A program made the position numbers and the translations under genes. The notes below the pieces were generated by a model that saw only the letters and a list, made by a program, of their open reading frames with translations, had not been told where the DNA came from and made no database searches. Shown here piece by piece: positions 46,621-60,649 of a DNA stretch of 64,000 bases (positions are counted from its first letter, which is position 1; the number at the start of each line of letters is the position of its first letter). The stretch comes from Letharia columbiana (taxonomy: Eukaryota > Ascomycota > Lecanoromycetes > Lecanorales > Parmeliaceae). The DNA is taken from NCBI RefSeq assembly GCF_014066305.1, contig NW_023501041.1, forward strand, positions 310,001 through 374,000. Direction: 5' to 3'.

Positions 46621-49243
46621 CTATCCCCTCTCTCTTATAGAATTATACTCTTATAATTAATAAGTGAAAGAGTAGTAAAAATAGTATATATATACGCTCG
46701 CTTGAAAATTAATGAAATAATAAAGAACTTTTAATATTCGAAATCTTTAATATTATAATCTTCCTCGACGATAATAAGAGTAGCGAGAGCTTACGTCTCG
46801 ACCTTCGCGTTAATATTATTAGCTAGAGATATAGCGAGCGTAAAAGTTTTAGTTTAAAAGAAATTGATATAATAATAGGCGAGTAGTAAATATAAGTATT
46901 TTAATAGATAATAGTAATTTTTAAGTTAATATTCTAGCGTAAAGGATATTAATAAAATAATGCGAGTTAATTAATTAAGAGATCTTAAATTAAATCGAGT
47001 CGTAGACGCTAAACTTTAATTTAATATTAAATTAGTTTAACGTAGACTTCTTCGTAATAAGTTATCTAGTTAATATTAATTATATCTAGCGACGACGATA
47101 GTAAGATTCGCGTATAATCTAATATAGTCTCGGAATATATTAAGAGTTATATTAATAAGGGGAGATAGCTTAATAGATCTAAAATAAGGCTATTATAAAG
47201 TAATATAGACTTGAGAAATCGAATTACGAACGCGAAGAAAATAAAGCTATTATAAAATATCGAATAGTTTTAATTCGTTTAAAAATGTGATATTTAAGAT
47301 ATTATCGGGCTTAGTAAGCTACTTACGAGTATCGCTTATAGAAATCATCGATTATATCTTAATAATTTTCAAATTCGCTACTATTCGAGTTATACTATTT
47401 AAGATTCTTATTAAAACTCTTTTATTTTACTCTATATTTAAGATAGTCGTTAATGAATTTAAAGGCGATAATCTTCTTTATTATTTATTCGATTTAGTTT
47501 TCGATAGTAACGTACTTTAATAAAGAATTAATCTATCTAGATAAGAAGTTTATCGATATAAGACTTAAGAGATTAAGATAAAATATATTATAGATCTTTA
47601 TACTTACTAAAAGCTTTAAGCGATATAAGATTTTTATAAGACCTATTACTTTAAATAGACTATACCTCTTATTATTTAGTTTTCGAAACGATTAATTCGA
47701 GGTAATATTCTTATTATTAAGAAAGATTATATCGCTTACTTTAAAAGTAATCTTCTAGCGTCGCTTATTAACTTAGATTATTATAGCCTTTTAAGCGCGA
47801 TTTATATTATTCCAAATATAATTAAAGACTTACTATATATACTCGATAATATCTTTTACTCGAATAGCGTCGAGGCGTTTATAAGTAATATTATAGTTAA
47901 TAGTATCTAAGCTAAAACTTATTCGAGAGTAGAAGCCCTTATTTATAAAGAATAATAGAATATCTATCGCTGCGGAAGTAGTATTATTATTAGCGAACTT
48001 AGTAATAAATAATTATCTAGATTAATTATTCTATATATAGTTATAGTATATTCGAAGATAACGTTTTATATTCTAGTTAGCTCGTTTAATCTATTCGTTA
48101 ATTTCGAGATAAAAGACTATCGATAGCTTAGCCTTAATTTTAAGTCGTTTATAAAAGACTTTCTATATTATCGATATGAATTAAAGGCCTCTATCTGAAA
48201 TTATTAACGCCGATAGATTATATAAGCGAAAGACCTTCTTAAGTAATATATTAATTATCTTTTTAATCGTAATTTCTTCGTCTATATTAGAGCACGCGAC
48301 GTAATATTATTTCTTAATAAGTTAGTCTATCGCTATCTAGATAGCGTTATATCTATCGAATATAAGTAAACTCGTTACGAAGTCTATCGAGATATTCTAT
48401 TATCGCTTTTAAGGAATTAATAGAAATTATAATAGACTATATTTCTAATCGCGAGAGATTTTAGATCTATAGTAGGCGTAGTAGTTTCGAATATAGATAG
48501 TAATAATAGCTTTTATATCTTACTAATAGTATTCTCGCTTAAGTAGCTTATAGATATAGACTACGTCGAGATATCTATATAAGAATTAATTATATACTTC
48601 GCGAATAACGTCGATATATAGATCTTCTAATATCTATAAGCGATTCTTATAATAGAGTATTCTATTCTCTATAATATACTTATTAAGTATAACTCCGCGA
48701 AGTTTATTCTTATCTTTTATAATTATCTTACGAATTTCGTTATAGAACTTATTAGTCTTATTTTCCTAGACTATTCTATAAAAGATAGAGTTATTAATAA
48801 TATAAATTCTAACGTCTTTATTATTAAGTTTTAAGTAATTAGATATAAGTATCGTCTAGTATTACTACTTTAAGCGTTCGTTCTTTAAGCTATTTAACTT
48901 AAAATCGACTATATATATAAGTATATCGACTTTAATATTCTAAGGCCCTAGGCGATAGATGATTTTAATATTAAATTCGAATAGTATATTTAAATAGCGG
49001 GTTTAATAACGACTTAAGTTCTTTTCTTTAATAAAGTATATTAAGTCTTTATAATTCGTAAAGATCTTAATAGAAATATTAATATATTCTAATTTAGAAT
49101 ATTAGTATTTTAGATAGCGAATAATAGTTAATAACTTCTTATTATAGATTTAATAGTTATACTTAACTAGAGTAAGATTCTTATTATAGAAAGTTATTAA
49201 ATATAAGATTTCGTTATTATTAATATATATAAAAGAATAAGGT

Positions 49244-49607
49244 AGAGCTGAACTAGAAAACCTTGAATTTGTATGTGCAGCCAATCATCAATTTAGGGTC
49301 ACTACGCTCTTTGGTTAGACCGGCTGACTCACCGCGGGTAAATAAATTAGCGTCCGCAACCATCAAAATCTCTCACCCTACTTTTAACCCTTTAATAACT
49401 TTACTATTTTCTATTAAAATTTTAAGATTATTTTTTTAAATTATGGAGCGTAGATTGCGCTTTTGAACGCTTTAAGAATTTCGAAATTTGGTCTTATAAT
49501 TATTAAAAGGCAAGGCATTCAAATATCGCTCACCAAAGATCACACCAAAGACCGCTCACCAAAGACCGCTCACCAAAGACCGCTCACCAAATTTACTCGA
49601 CAGCCCT
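49244..49607. mobile_element. MITE-like insertion, little RIP
   Basis: 364 bp of mixed composition with normal CpA/TpG (GCCAATCATCAATTTAGGG, CAAGGCATTCAAATATCGC) inside the ruined gypsy element. Ends resemble imperfect inverted repeats: AGAGCTG at the left, CAGCCCT at the right. Near the right end a 14-bp unit (CGCTCACCAAAGAC) is repeated four to five times (about 49,528-49,590). No coding capacity. Its class is unproven. Confidence 0.6.
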
Positions 49608-51519
49608 GATCAAAAAAACGGTTATGAATTTAATTCATAGGCCTTTACTCGTTATACTAGAATAGAATATTATCGTTAACGTAATTAGAGAAGTTCGTTT
49701 CGAGTATAACGTTTTTCGATCTATCGAAATAGCGTAGAATCGAAGCTCTTATAATAGCTATCTTTAGTAAATAAAAGGCTTTCTAATAGGCCGATAATTA
49801 ATTAAATATTACTTTCTTAACTATAAGTTTTATTATTAGTTTTACGATCTTCGAGAAGTCTCTTATAAATCGATAATAGAAGTTATAAAAGCTAATAAAG
49901 ACTTATATCTTCTTTAAATTAATAGAAGTAGATTATTTAATAATAGCTTAAATTTTAATAGAGTTTATTTATAAATCATTAATCGAAATAAGAAGATTTA
50001 AAAATTTCGTTTTTTAAATATAAAATTCGTATTTAAGAATATTTATCTATAATCCGACCTTTCGTAGCTTCTAAAGAATCTTTCGAATATATATAATATA
50101 TTTCTTTCTCGATTAACTATAAATAAGAATATCGTCGAGATAGACTTAATAGAAGTCGTTTAGATACTCGAATAGAATATTATTTATATATTACTAATAG
50201 ATAGCTGGATTATTAATTAGATCGAAGAGAAGTACTCGATATTTATATATATCGAGGAAGGTAACGAATGTAATAAAATTCTTACTATCGGGGTATATAC
50301 GTAATTTATTAAATATAATTATAATATCTAATTAAATAAGATATTTACAGCCCTAAATTCTCGCGAGAACCTCATCTATTAATAAAATTAAATATCGATT
50401 TCTCTTAGTAATAGTATTTAGTCTTCGATAGTCTATATAAAAGCGTAGACCCTCGTTTAGTTTCTCGATAAATAGGATAGAGGATACGAACGGAGTATAA
50501 CTAGGTGTTATAAAATCCTTTTTTAGATACTTATCTAAATACTTCTTAATCTATTTTAACTTATATTCTGATATAGAATAAACTCGACTCTTCGATAGTT
50601 CGGCGATATCGATCTCTATAAATTCTAGTTTATAATTATAAGGGCGGTGTAATAATAGTTTATTCGCCTTCGTTCTATCGAAAACATCTAAATAGTCGTA
50701 ATACTCGATAAGAAGTTTTCGTTTAATATCTTCAGGGCTAACGATTTTAATAGCGCTAATTTAAATAGAATAATTCGATCTATAATATCTCTTATACTTC
50801 TTTTCTAAGTTATAAGAATATAGCTTATTAATCGATATACGAGGATTACGTAGTTTCTTCTAAAGAGATAACTCTTTCGATAGCGAGTTATAGATCTCGT
50901 TTATAATAAGAGTAAATAGACGGTTTCTCTTATTACGCGCTAATTGATAGTATAATATAATATTAATTTCGACGATATTAATAGATTATAAATCCATATC
51001 TCGTTTTTATCTTACGTTCCGAGAAGTAGATATTAATCTCTTCTTATTAATTAGTTCGCTAGAGACGTTCGAGTTAATAGTAGAGTTCGAGTCGTCGTTA
51101 TATATAGATTAAAAAGAAGGTTTTTTCTTTAAAATAGCCTATAGGGTAAAGGGTTTCGATTTCGAATTTAGTAAGATAGCGAGATCCTTTATTATCGAGG
51201 TCTCGTTATCGTTATAATTATAGCGATCTAATACGAAAAGAATCTTATCTTTTATTATATCGAGAAATATCCTATACTTATTTATCTATAGTTTTTCTAG
51301 AATTATATTATATATAAGGGAGGCGATAAGTATAGAATACGTTCTCTCTTAATAACTATTTACTATTATTATCGGAAGTAAATAGTAGATAATAGGCTTC
51401 TTTACGATCCGGCTATCGTAATTCTTTAAAGATTTAGATTTCGATAGTAAGACCGGTTTTAATAGCAATTCTTTATAAACCCTATAAACCAGAGACTTAT
51501 TAATAACTGTGTATATCTT

Positions 51520-51650
51520 CATCTATAAATCTGAAAAGTTCCTATAAAATTTGAAATTGCTGATCGCGCGTTTGTCGCGGAAATTACAAAATTCGACGGA
51601 TTAGTAAATCTGATTAGAATTCGCCTAAATTCCGTCGGTTTAATAACTAT
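51520..51650 (+). repeat. 131-bp dispersed repeat, copy 1
   Basis: Matches 57,891-58,021 with transition-type differences. Contains AAATTTGAAATTGCTGATCG. This copy keeps more TG/CA than the other and lies inside the gypsy element. Confidence 0.75.
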
Positions 51651-54136
51651 CTTAATCTTTTCTATTAGTTCTATCAATTTAGTAGTAATACGTATAAAAA
51701 AAGAAAAGTTCTAATAATTAACGTTGCGATAGTAAGGTTCTATAATAATAAGTATTAACGTTAACTTAAATTTAGCTATAGAATTAGACGATTTAATAAA
51801 ATTAGTCGCGTAAGTAATACTCTAATATAGCGTATAATAATACGTATATTAATAATAATATATATTAATATTATATATATATAGAATAGTACTTAGAGTA
51901 TATTAAAGTATATTACGTAAAATTTTTAAAGTTATTAAAATTTTTTAAAGTTACTAAACTAGTAGAATTAGTAAAAAGAATTAGATATAGATAAAGTCTA
52001 CTTAATAGACTAAATCGTACTAAATTATACTTATAATACGAACCCGGCGGAAATCGTATGAAAATTTACTTTTTAGATTTATAGATATTAGTATACTTAT
52101 TATCGATAAGAGCGTCTTAAAGTAAGTATTTCCGTCTTTATAACGATAGCGTAACTTATATTCTAAAAGAACGACGTATTAAAGAATTATTAAAAATATT
52201 TAATAGATATATATTATAGATTTCTCTTATCGTAACTTTAATAGAGACTATTCGTTTCTTAAATTCTTAGAGACTTCGTAAGCGTTAGTTAATAGATTTA
52301 TCTTATATTCATCGTCGATAATAAATTCGTAGATTCTTATCTTTTATAAAGCCTTCTTATTAGTATTAATTTATTTCTATATTAAATAATTACGTCTTAT
52401 ATAATCTATCTTCTTATAATTAAAATATATTAAGTTTCTTAAATCTATATCGATTATTATCTTCGATATACTCTAAAAGATACTTAAAATATAAGTATTC
52501 GATATAATAGTAAAAGATATACGATCCTCGATTATAGCGGTAATTATCTTTCTTATTCGAGTTACGATAGTTTTAGAAGTCGTTTTATCGACGACCAGAG
52601 CTAGACGTAATTTATAGCCTACGCGCTATAAGTTATCGTTATCTATAAGATATTTCTTAATATTCTTTAAGAATATAAACTTATAACTAGAAAGAGTTAT
52701 AAAAACGAAGTAAAGTCGAATATATATTCGTAGCTTAGTATTCAAATTATCTTTTAAATAAATTTCGTTATAATTAAGTATGAAATCGAGTCTAATAAGT
52801 TCTATATAGAATCTATTAAAGGGCTAGATTATCTATTAAAGAGAATCGTAATCGCGTCTTATCTTCTTATAACGATTTATCTCTTTATAGATCTTAGTTA
52901 GCTAATCTATAATCTCGCTAATTAACGTATAAAAGTTTATAATATCTCTATATCTTCTATTTAGAATATAAGAAATTGCTTTTCTATCTATACGTAATAG
53001 AAGATAGATAATTTAAGACGTCTTAGTAAGATAGTAATTCTTATTATCTAATAACTTTTCCTTTATTTTAACTAATTAATTCTTCTATATAAGATTCTTA
53101 TTATCGATAAAGAAGAGAGAATTCGATAGTTTAATAGACTTCTCTTTTCTATAAATAGAGTATAAAACTTAAACGGGCTTTATTAGAGTTAACGCTTATA
53201 TCTTAGAGATAATTTATAAGTTCTTAAATATATTTAACTATATTACTATTAGCTATTATCGAAGCTTTCTATTCTATTCTTATAGCTTTTCAACCTTAAT
53301 ACTAACTTACTTTAAGCGTTATTAAATCTTATTCTATTAATTTACTATCTTATTCTTCTTAATCTTAAGATCGATATATTATTTAGCTATATCTCGAAAT
53401 TAGTCTTATTAATAGCGAAGATCGCGAAGTATAATAAGAAATTAATTAGACTTCTTATCGATTTAATTACGTAGTTAATCGATATTAATAATCTATTATA
53501 GATTTATAATAATCGCGATATTCTTCGCTATATCGTTAAATAATAAGAATTATTATTAATTAAATATCTAAGTAAGAAGATTACTAACTCGATTTATCTT
53601 ACTTAATTATATATTAAAAATAATAATTTTAAAATAAAGATAAGAGAGTTACGTTATTTCTCTCGATTCTTTAATATTATAGATATTAAGCGAAGAAGAG
53701 AAAAGAAAAACTTCTTATAATATCTTTTATAAGACTTTACTACAAATTCGAAAAATAGTGTTATATTTTACGAGGACTTTTTTTTTCCTAGTTTATAGAT
53801 TATTTAGACTATCGTGAAAACTATAGATAGTCTAAATATCGTTCTTTTAAATACTTTCACTTCGCTTAAGAGATTAGTTATATAATTATTAAGTTGGGTG
53901 ACGATTTCTTTAAATTTACTAGTTATATAAATAAACTAATCTAGTAATTACTTTATCCCTCTAACTAATTATAAGGCCGTTACGCTATCTTAATAGATAC
54001 TCTTTATAACGTATTATTTATAGATTTACTTAGAGATATAATAACTTAACTTAATATCTTATTAAAGCCCTTATTAATAGATTTCTTAAATTCGTCTATT
54101 AATTCGAATATAGTAAGTGGGGTAATCTAGTTATAG

Positions 54137-54319
54137 TATTAGAATTAATATAGATATAATATTAATATAGATATATTAAATAAGATAACTAGATATCGAA
54201 TAGCTATATAGATAGAAGATATTAAATAATAATAGATAACTCTATTAAGATACGCTAGACTCTAATAGACTATAGAGCTAAATAGTATATTAAGAGAGAT
54301 ATAGAGTACGATCGTAATA
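54137..54319 (-). repeat. 5' LTR of the gypsy element
   Basis: 183 bp; same length as the 46,438 copy. In element orientation begins TATTACGATCGTACTC, recognisable as a mutated TGTTACG start. Confidence 0.8.
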
Positions 54320-54324
54320 CTTAA

Positions 54325-57300
54325 GACTTCTAGAAGAATATAACTTTTTTATAGCGAAAAGTTAATAATCTTAATTTATAGTCTATAAAAGACTTATAAC
54401 TATCCTCAATCGAGGAGAAATATATATTTAGACGATTAAAAGATAAATTAATTAAGGTCTTAAATTTATCTCTATTTATTAATAATATTAATTCTATCTA
54501 GAATAACTAGTTCTTTAGAATAAAATAGAAATTTAAGACTAATAGCGATTATTATCTTATTAAGAACTTTAAGATAATTTATATAGTCTTATAACTCGAT
54601 AATAAGACTATATAATATACGATATATAAAAGACTTCGAAACTTTATTAACTTATATTAGTCTTTTATTAAGATTATAAATAAGTTAATTAATATTTATA
54701 AGAACTTAGATTAACGTAATAATATATTATATAATATATATACTTTATAATAAGAAACTCGACTCTTTATTAACTTCTATTTAGACTTTATTTAATTAGA
54801 TACTATTTTTAATTATAATAAAACTCTTATACTAGAGAACTATCTTTTTAAGAAATTAAGAAAGAAATTAAAGAAGGTATAGTAGGTCGTAGAAGGTTTT
54901 ATTATCTTAAAGATTATAAAAGAATATCTTTAAAAGTTAAATAACTTATAACGTGCTAATTATAAGAATTTTAAATTTATAAAGACTATTATTAAGTTAA
55001 TTATAATACGAATATCGATAATAATATCCGCGGTTAATATACGCTTTATATTTATTATCGAGTTTAATTTAAGTATAACTACTACGCCTCTAAATATTAT
55101 AATTAATTTAAAATCGAGAGAATTAATATACTATAACTGCGGTAAGAAAGGCTACTATTAAAAGAACTATATAATAACTACTTAAATCGAGATTAGTAAA
55201 AAGGCCTTTAAGGAAGTATAACTTTACGCGATAGAAATAGATGAAGAATTTAAAATCGATAACGTTAATATCACGGATAGCGACGATTCTTCTTCGAATT
55301 TAGAAAATAAATAGTCTCTTTTAAAGTTATAGTAAGAGATACTTATAAAGTATATCTAATAGATACTCTTAATAACGTTTTAGTATATTATTCTTTCTAT
55401 ATATAAATTACGCTATCTTTATAAGAGAGAATCTATTTACTTAAGAACTCTCTTATAGATAGTAAATATATCGAGACTTATATAATTATAAACGAGTTCT
55501 TAATCTTAGCGATATATAAAGTCTTATATTTAAAATTACTTTTATTATTATAATCTAAACTACTAAGAGATTATAACGATTAGATTATAAAACGACTAAT
55601 TATATATTACTTACTCTCTATAATAATAGTAAAAGACTATTAAGAAGAAATATATCTAATATTAATTATATTATTAAAATACGATATAATAGTAGAAAAA
55701 TCTTAAATAAATAAATACGAGGTAGTTCTTAATATATTATGAAATAAGATACTCTTTTTATTCGATCGATATAATTATAATAATAATTAAATATTAATAA
55801 TAAACGAACTTCTCTTTCTATTAACTTCGAAGCTTCGATTACTTATACTACTTACTTTCTTATCTATTATACTAAAATAATAAAGCTTTCTCTTACTTAC
55901 TTACGATAGCGAGACTAATTTAAATATCTTCTTATTAAATAAAAATGAGAATAATAAGAAGTCTAAGTTTATTAATATCGCTAAGATTAATATAGCGGTC
56001 TACTATTAATTAATCTATAAAAAAGATAATAAGCTATTTATATTAACGATAAATAAGATCTATAATAACTCGCTAATATTATATATACCTCTTATTAATT
56101 AAATATCTCGCGATTTTTATATATCGGTTAATAAACTCTATTTCTATAACTTAGAAAAGAAATATAAAAGATATTATAATTCTAATTATCTTATTTAGAT
56201 TAATAGCACTAACGAGGTTAGTTCTAAGAAGATAAAATATAAACTATCTACGAAGTATTACGACTACCTCGATATTTTTAATAGAGCTAAAGTAGATATA
56301 CTTTCTCTATATCGTTTTTATAATTATAAGCTAAAATTTAACGATAGCTTTAATAAAATAAAACTTTCGAAAAGTAGAATCTATCTAATATCGAAATATA
56401 AATTAAAATAGATAAAGAAGTATCTAGACGAATATTTGAAGAAGGGATTTATAATATTAAACTATATATTATTCGCCTTATCTATTCTATTCGCGAAAAA
56501 GCTAAATAAAGAATTATATTTTTATATAGACTATTAAAAGCTAAATGCTATTATTAAAAGAAACTAATATTTAATTTCATTAATAGATAAGGTTTTAATA
56601 AGAATCTAGAGATATAAATATCTTATTTAACTAAATATTATAATCGTATTTAATAAATTACGTATATACTTCGATAGCGAGAATTTTACTACTTTTATTA
56701 TCTTTCTAAGAGTATATAAATATCGGATTCTCTTCTTCGAACTAATTAACGGCTTAGCTATATATTAATAATATATAAATAATATCTATTCGAGTATCTA
56801 AACGATTTCTATTAGGTTTATCTCGATAATATACTTATTTATAATAAGATAAAAAAGAAATATATTCAATATATTAGATAAATCCTCTAGAAATTAAGAG
56901 ACGTCGGCCTTTAGATAGATATTCTTAAATGCGAATTCTACGTTTAGAAAATTAAATTTCTAGATCTATTAATATCTATAGACGGGTTATAAATAAACTC
57001 TATTAAATTTAAACTATTATTAAATAAATTATATCTATTAATCTTAAAGAGATATAGACCTTTATTAGATTTTATAATTTTTATTAATAATTTATTAGAG
57101 ACTTCTCTAAAATAGTTAAATCTATAATAAAACTTATAATAAAAGAGACTATATTTAATTAATCCCCAGTATATTAAGAGATCTTCTACTTTCTTAAAGT
57201 CGTTATTATTAAAGCTTTAATTCTATATTATTTTAATAGAATAAAGAAGATCGTCTTAAAGACTAACTCTTTCAACTATATTAATAAAGATATTCTTTCT

Positions 57301-57890
57301 TAATATAACGATAAGAAAGTACTTTACCCGATAGTCTTCTATAGTAAGAATCTTACTTTAGTTAAGTATAATTATTAGATCTACGATAAGAAGTTACTAG
57401 TTATTATTCGCTATCTTAAATATTAGCGTTCTAAATTAAAATATATTAATATTTCTATTAAGATCTTTACGAACCATAAGAGATTAATATACTTCGTCGA
57501 AGAAAGAGATCTTAGTTATCGCTAGATTCGATATTTGAATATATTATTAAAATTTAATATAAAGATTATTTATCGATCTAAATCTTAGAACGTTAAGATT
57601 AATATATTTATATAAATAGCTAAATATAAATTAATTAATTTCGAAAATAAATAATTACGTTAATAGTATTAAATAATTCTTATCTCTAATCGATTAAAAT
57701 TAGATAATAAATATATCGATATATATATAATTAATAATCTTATCTATTATAAAGTAATAGAGATTAATAAGAAAAACGAATATTATATAAAAATTCGTAA
57801 GACTATCGTCGAAGGTAAGAATAAGTTTTAAGAAATTACTCTTAATAAGTATTTTATATAAGACGAAATACTTTATTATAAGAATCGTTT
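54325..57890 (+). mobile_element. truncated, RIP-mutated gypsy gag-pol
   Basis: On the plus strand: a gag zinc-knuckle relic (NCGKKGYY) near 55,135-55,170; RT start FYIDYxKLNAI near 56,520; VYLDNILIY near 56,815-56,850; RNase H relic YNYxIYDKKLLVIIRYL near 57,365-57,415 followed by FTNHKRLIYF near 57,465. It stops at the 131-bp repeat; no integrase was recognised. No LTR identified. Begins directly after the target-site duplication of the preceding element. Confidence 0.7.
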
Positions 57891-58021
57891 ACATCTGTAA
57901 ATTTGAAAAGTTTCTATAAAATTTGAAATTGCTAATCGCGCGTTAATCGCGGAAATTATAAAATTCGTCGAATTAGTAAATCTAATTAAAATTCGCCTAA
58001 ATTCCGCCCAATCAATAACTA
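57891..58021 (+). repeat. 131-bp dispersed repeat, copy 2
   Basis: Second, more mutated copy (AAATTTGAAATTGCTAATCG). It ends where the 40-bp tandem array begins. Confidence 0.75.
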
Positions 58022-58040
58022 TAGTCTGCTTTTTACACGC

Positions 58041-58204
58041 TATCCGCCGATTTAGTAATTACTATTTATTATTAAAATACTATTCGCCGATTTAGTAATT
58101 ACTATATACTATTCGAATAATATTCGCTAGTTTAATAATTACTATATACTATTCGAATAATATTTACTAGTTTAATAATTACTATATACTATTTAAATAA
58201 TTTT
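58041..58204 (+). repeat. 40-bp tandem array, four copies
   Basis: Units start at 58,041, 58,081, 58,121 and 58,161 with exact 40-bp spacing; core CCGATTTAGTAATTACTATA, turning to CTAGTTTAATAATTACTATA in later units by transitions. Confidence 0.85.
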
Positions 58205-58769
58205 TCTAGAAATAATAATCGTCTTATATTAATATTTTATTATTTCTATAATTCGCGATATCGACTCGACTCTATAAGTCGAGTTCGACTCGACTTAGTT
58301 ATATTATAAGCTCGATTTAACTTAACTTAATAATACTATCGTTAGATATTAAATTTATATATATAAATTTATATTATTATATCGAGTAATCTATCTTCTC
58401 TATTAAAGATAAGAGTATTATTATTTATAATATATCTTATAAATATTAATTATCTAAGAAGAAAAATCGTCGCTAGTACGCTTTCTTATTATTATAACCG
58501 CGTTAAAGTTAATATAATATATATAAAGGCCGATAATATATATTTTTATTTTTATTATTTAATCTTAGCTCTATTAATCTCTTCTCTTAATATCTAAATC
58601 TCTTCGAGATTTATATATATTAATACTCGTTAAAGTATTAGATATCTTTTTTATAAAATTAAAATCGGCTTTCTTAAGTTAGAAGTTTTAGCTTTTAAAT
58701 AATTATATATATAAGAGTATAGCGAGTAATAATATATATAAATCTCCTCCCATAATATCTTGCGTTAGG

Positions 58770-58957
58770 GCTTTCTTCTAGTTTATTATATTTTTAAGAT
58801 AATATACCTCGATTCTAGTATTATCGTATAGACTATTAATAACTCTCGCTATCTTATACCCCCTATAATAGCTTATATTAAAGCTTTCTTTTAGTTTATT
58901 ATATTTTTAAGATAATATATCTCGATTCTAGTATTATTATATAGATTATTAATAACT
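58770..58957 (+). repeat. 75-bp direct repeat pair, 113-bp period
   Basis: Copies at 58,770-58,844 and 58,883-58,957 share AGTTTATTATATTTTTAAGA and beyond. The second has lost CpGs and a CC kept in the first (CGTATAGAC vs TATATAGAT). Confidence 0.75.
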
Positions 58958-59215
58958 TAAAGAAATTTTAGATAATAACTTCTATTATAGGCGATAGCGT
59001 TCTTTAAATTATAAGAAATCGTAAATTAGTTTAATAATAGTCTTCGGCGTCGAAATATTTAGCTAGATACTTTTTAAAGCGTATTAATATCTCTCTAATT
59101 AGAGAAAAGCTTACCCTCTCTTCTCTTTCTAATTACGATATTTATATATATATTCTATAATTATAAAATCTCTCTTTATTTAATAAACTCTAAAAATAGT
59201 TTAAAAGTTATTTAA

Positions 59216-59287
59216 ATTAAGAAGAATATCTAGATTAAGAAGAATATTCGAATTAAGAAAGATATCTAAGTCGAGAAGAGTAATTGA
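59216..59287 (+). repeat. 18-bp tandem repeat, four copies
   Basis: Units of ATTAAGAAGAATATCTAG-type sequence, the last more diverged (GTCGAGAAGAGTAATTGA). Confidence 0.75.
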
Positions 59288-60649
59288 GATCGATTTTGCT
59301 TATTATATATTTAATCTTATTCTTAATATTCTAAAATCTAGATTCTTAATATCTCTATTATCTTATAGTATAACGTATATTAATCTTCTTTACTACTCTA
59401 TAGCTCTTATTTAAAAAATTCGAATTATAAATATTATTATATTAATTAAAGTCGATAAAGCTATTAATATAATAAAATTTCTTATCTTTTATTAACGCGG
59501 GTATAATATATATATTTCTCTCGATATTTATAAGATTATAGAATCGTCGTTTTTTAAGAATTCTTAAATTCCGCGCTATTAATAACTACGCCTTTTTTAT
59601 TTTTACTATATTATAATATTTCTAAATTTATCTATTATATTAATACTTAAATATCTTTATAAAAATATCTTATAAATAAGTCGATTTTTATCTAAAATCT
59701 CTACGGGCTAGATTTATTACTTTTATTATAATTAGTATTTCCCTTATTAGTTTCCTCAAAAAAATTTTATTAATATCGAAGGTCTACTAGTTATATTTAT
59801 AAACTTAAGCGTAATCTCTACGTTATCTTTTTCGAAAGAATTAATTAATAGATTTATAGATAACGACGTCTTTAAATAAGCGAGCTATATTTAGAGAATT
59901 CTTTTCGAGAGTCTTTTAATATCGAATATTAAAATAAATACGAATTAAATATCGACGTACTTATTTATAGTTCGTCTTACGTATATTAATATTATTATCT
60001 CTCTTAAATAAATAATATTTCCTCGATTTTATTCGATTTATTCGAATAAAGGCGATTAGAGCTTTAAGAAAAGTATCTAACTTTAATTATTTAATAACGA
60101 TCTCTATTAATCGCTAATAACGACTATTATAATAATAGATTTATCTTATAATATTACACTTCTTATTATCCGCCTATTAATCTTAGATATAAAAATCTAA
60201 AGAAGTTCTTATCTTAATCTTCTTCTCTTTCTTCTATAATCTCTTAATTATAGATAGTAATACTTCTATATCTTAATACTTAATAAAATTACATATTATA
60301 ATTATCTTCTAATATACGATATCGTAACGTATAATCTATTTAATATAGTTATTATACTTATTTATTAATTTATAATACTTTTTAAAGAATTTAATATACG
60401 CCTTTTCTCTTATTTAAGTAGTTAATTTATCGAATAGATTAAATAATTATATTATTTCGAGTAAGTAACTAATACTATAAAACTTTAAGAAGTTAAAGTA
60501 ATCTTTATTCGTCGTTTTATCTAGAGGTCTATATACTCGAAAAACCTCTTTTAATAAGTTAATCTAAGTTAAGGCCGCGAGTAGATATCGAATAATATTA
60601 TTATTATAAGAACGATATCTTATTAATATAATAAGATTAAGAATAGCGC

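Larger units (their letters stand above)
46438..54319 (-). mobile_element. complete but RIP-mutated Ty3/gypsy LTR retrotransposon
   Basis: 7,882 bp bounded by two 183-bp LTRs (46,438-46,620 and 54,137-54,319) and by the direct repeat CTTAA on both sides (46,433-46,437 and 54,320-54,324), a 5-bp target-site duplication. On the minus strand a purine tract (AGAGAGAGGGGATAG) sits directly before the 3' LTR. RT is readable through stops: RFYIDYRRLNTITKR near 50,400-50,450 and VYLDDILIYS near 50,110-50,160. The order places gag towards 53 kb and integrase near 47.6-48.7 kb, normal for Ty3. No frame is intact. It carries two inserted-looking repeats (49,244 and 51,520). Confidence 0.85.
33011..60644. 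other. AT-rich RIP-type compartment
   Basis: Dominated by TA, AT and AA/TT; CpA and TpG are nearly absent while CpG remains (TCGA, GCGA, TTCG). That is the RIP product signature (CpA to TpA on both strands). Almost no ATG survives; the only frame over 60 codons is 47,287-47,520. No gene, tRNA or rRNA seen. Transposon relics are listed separately; 33,011-39,600 and 58,205-60,644 hold no element that could be named. Confidence 0.9.

Noticed and set aside
47287..47520. 77-codon frame within the gypsy relic
   Set aside because: A chance survivor in RIP-mutated DNA inside the expected pol region; not a gene.
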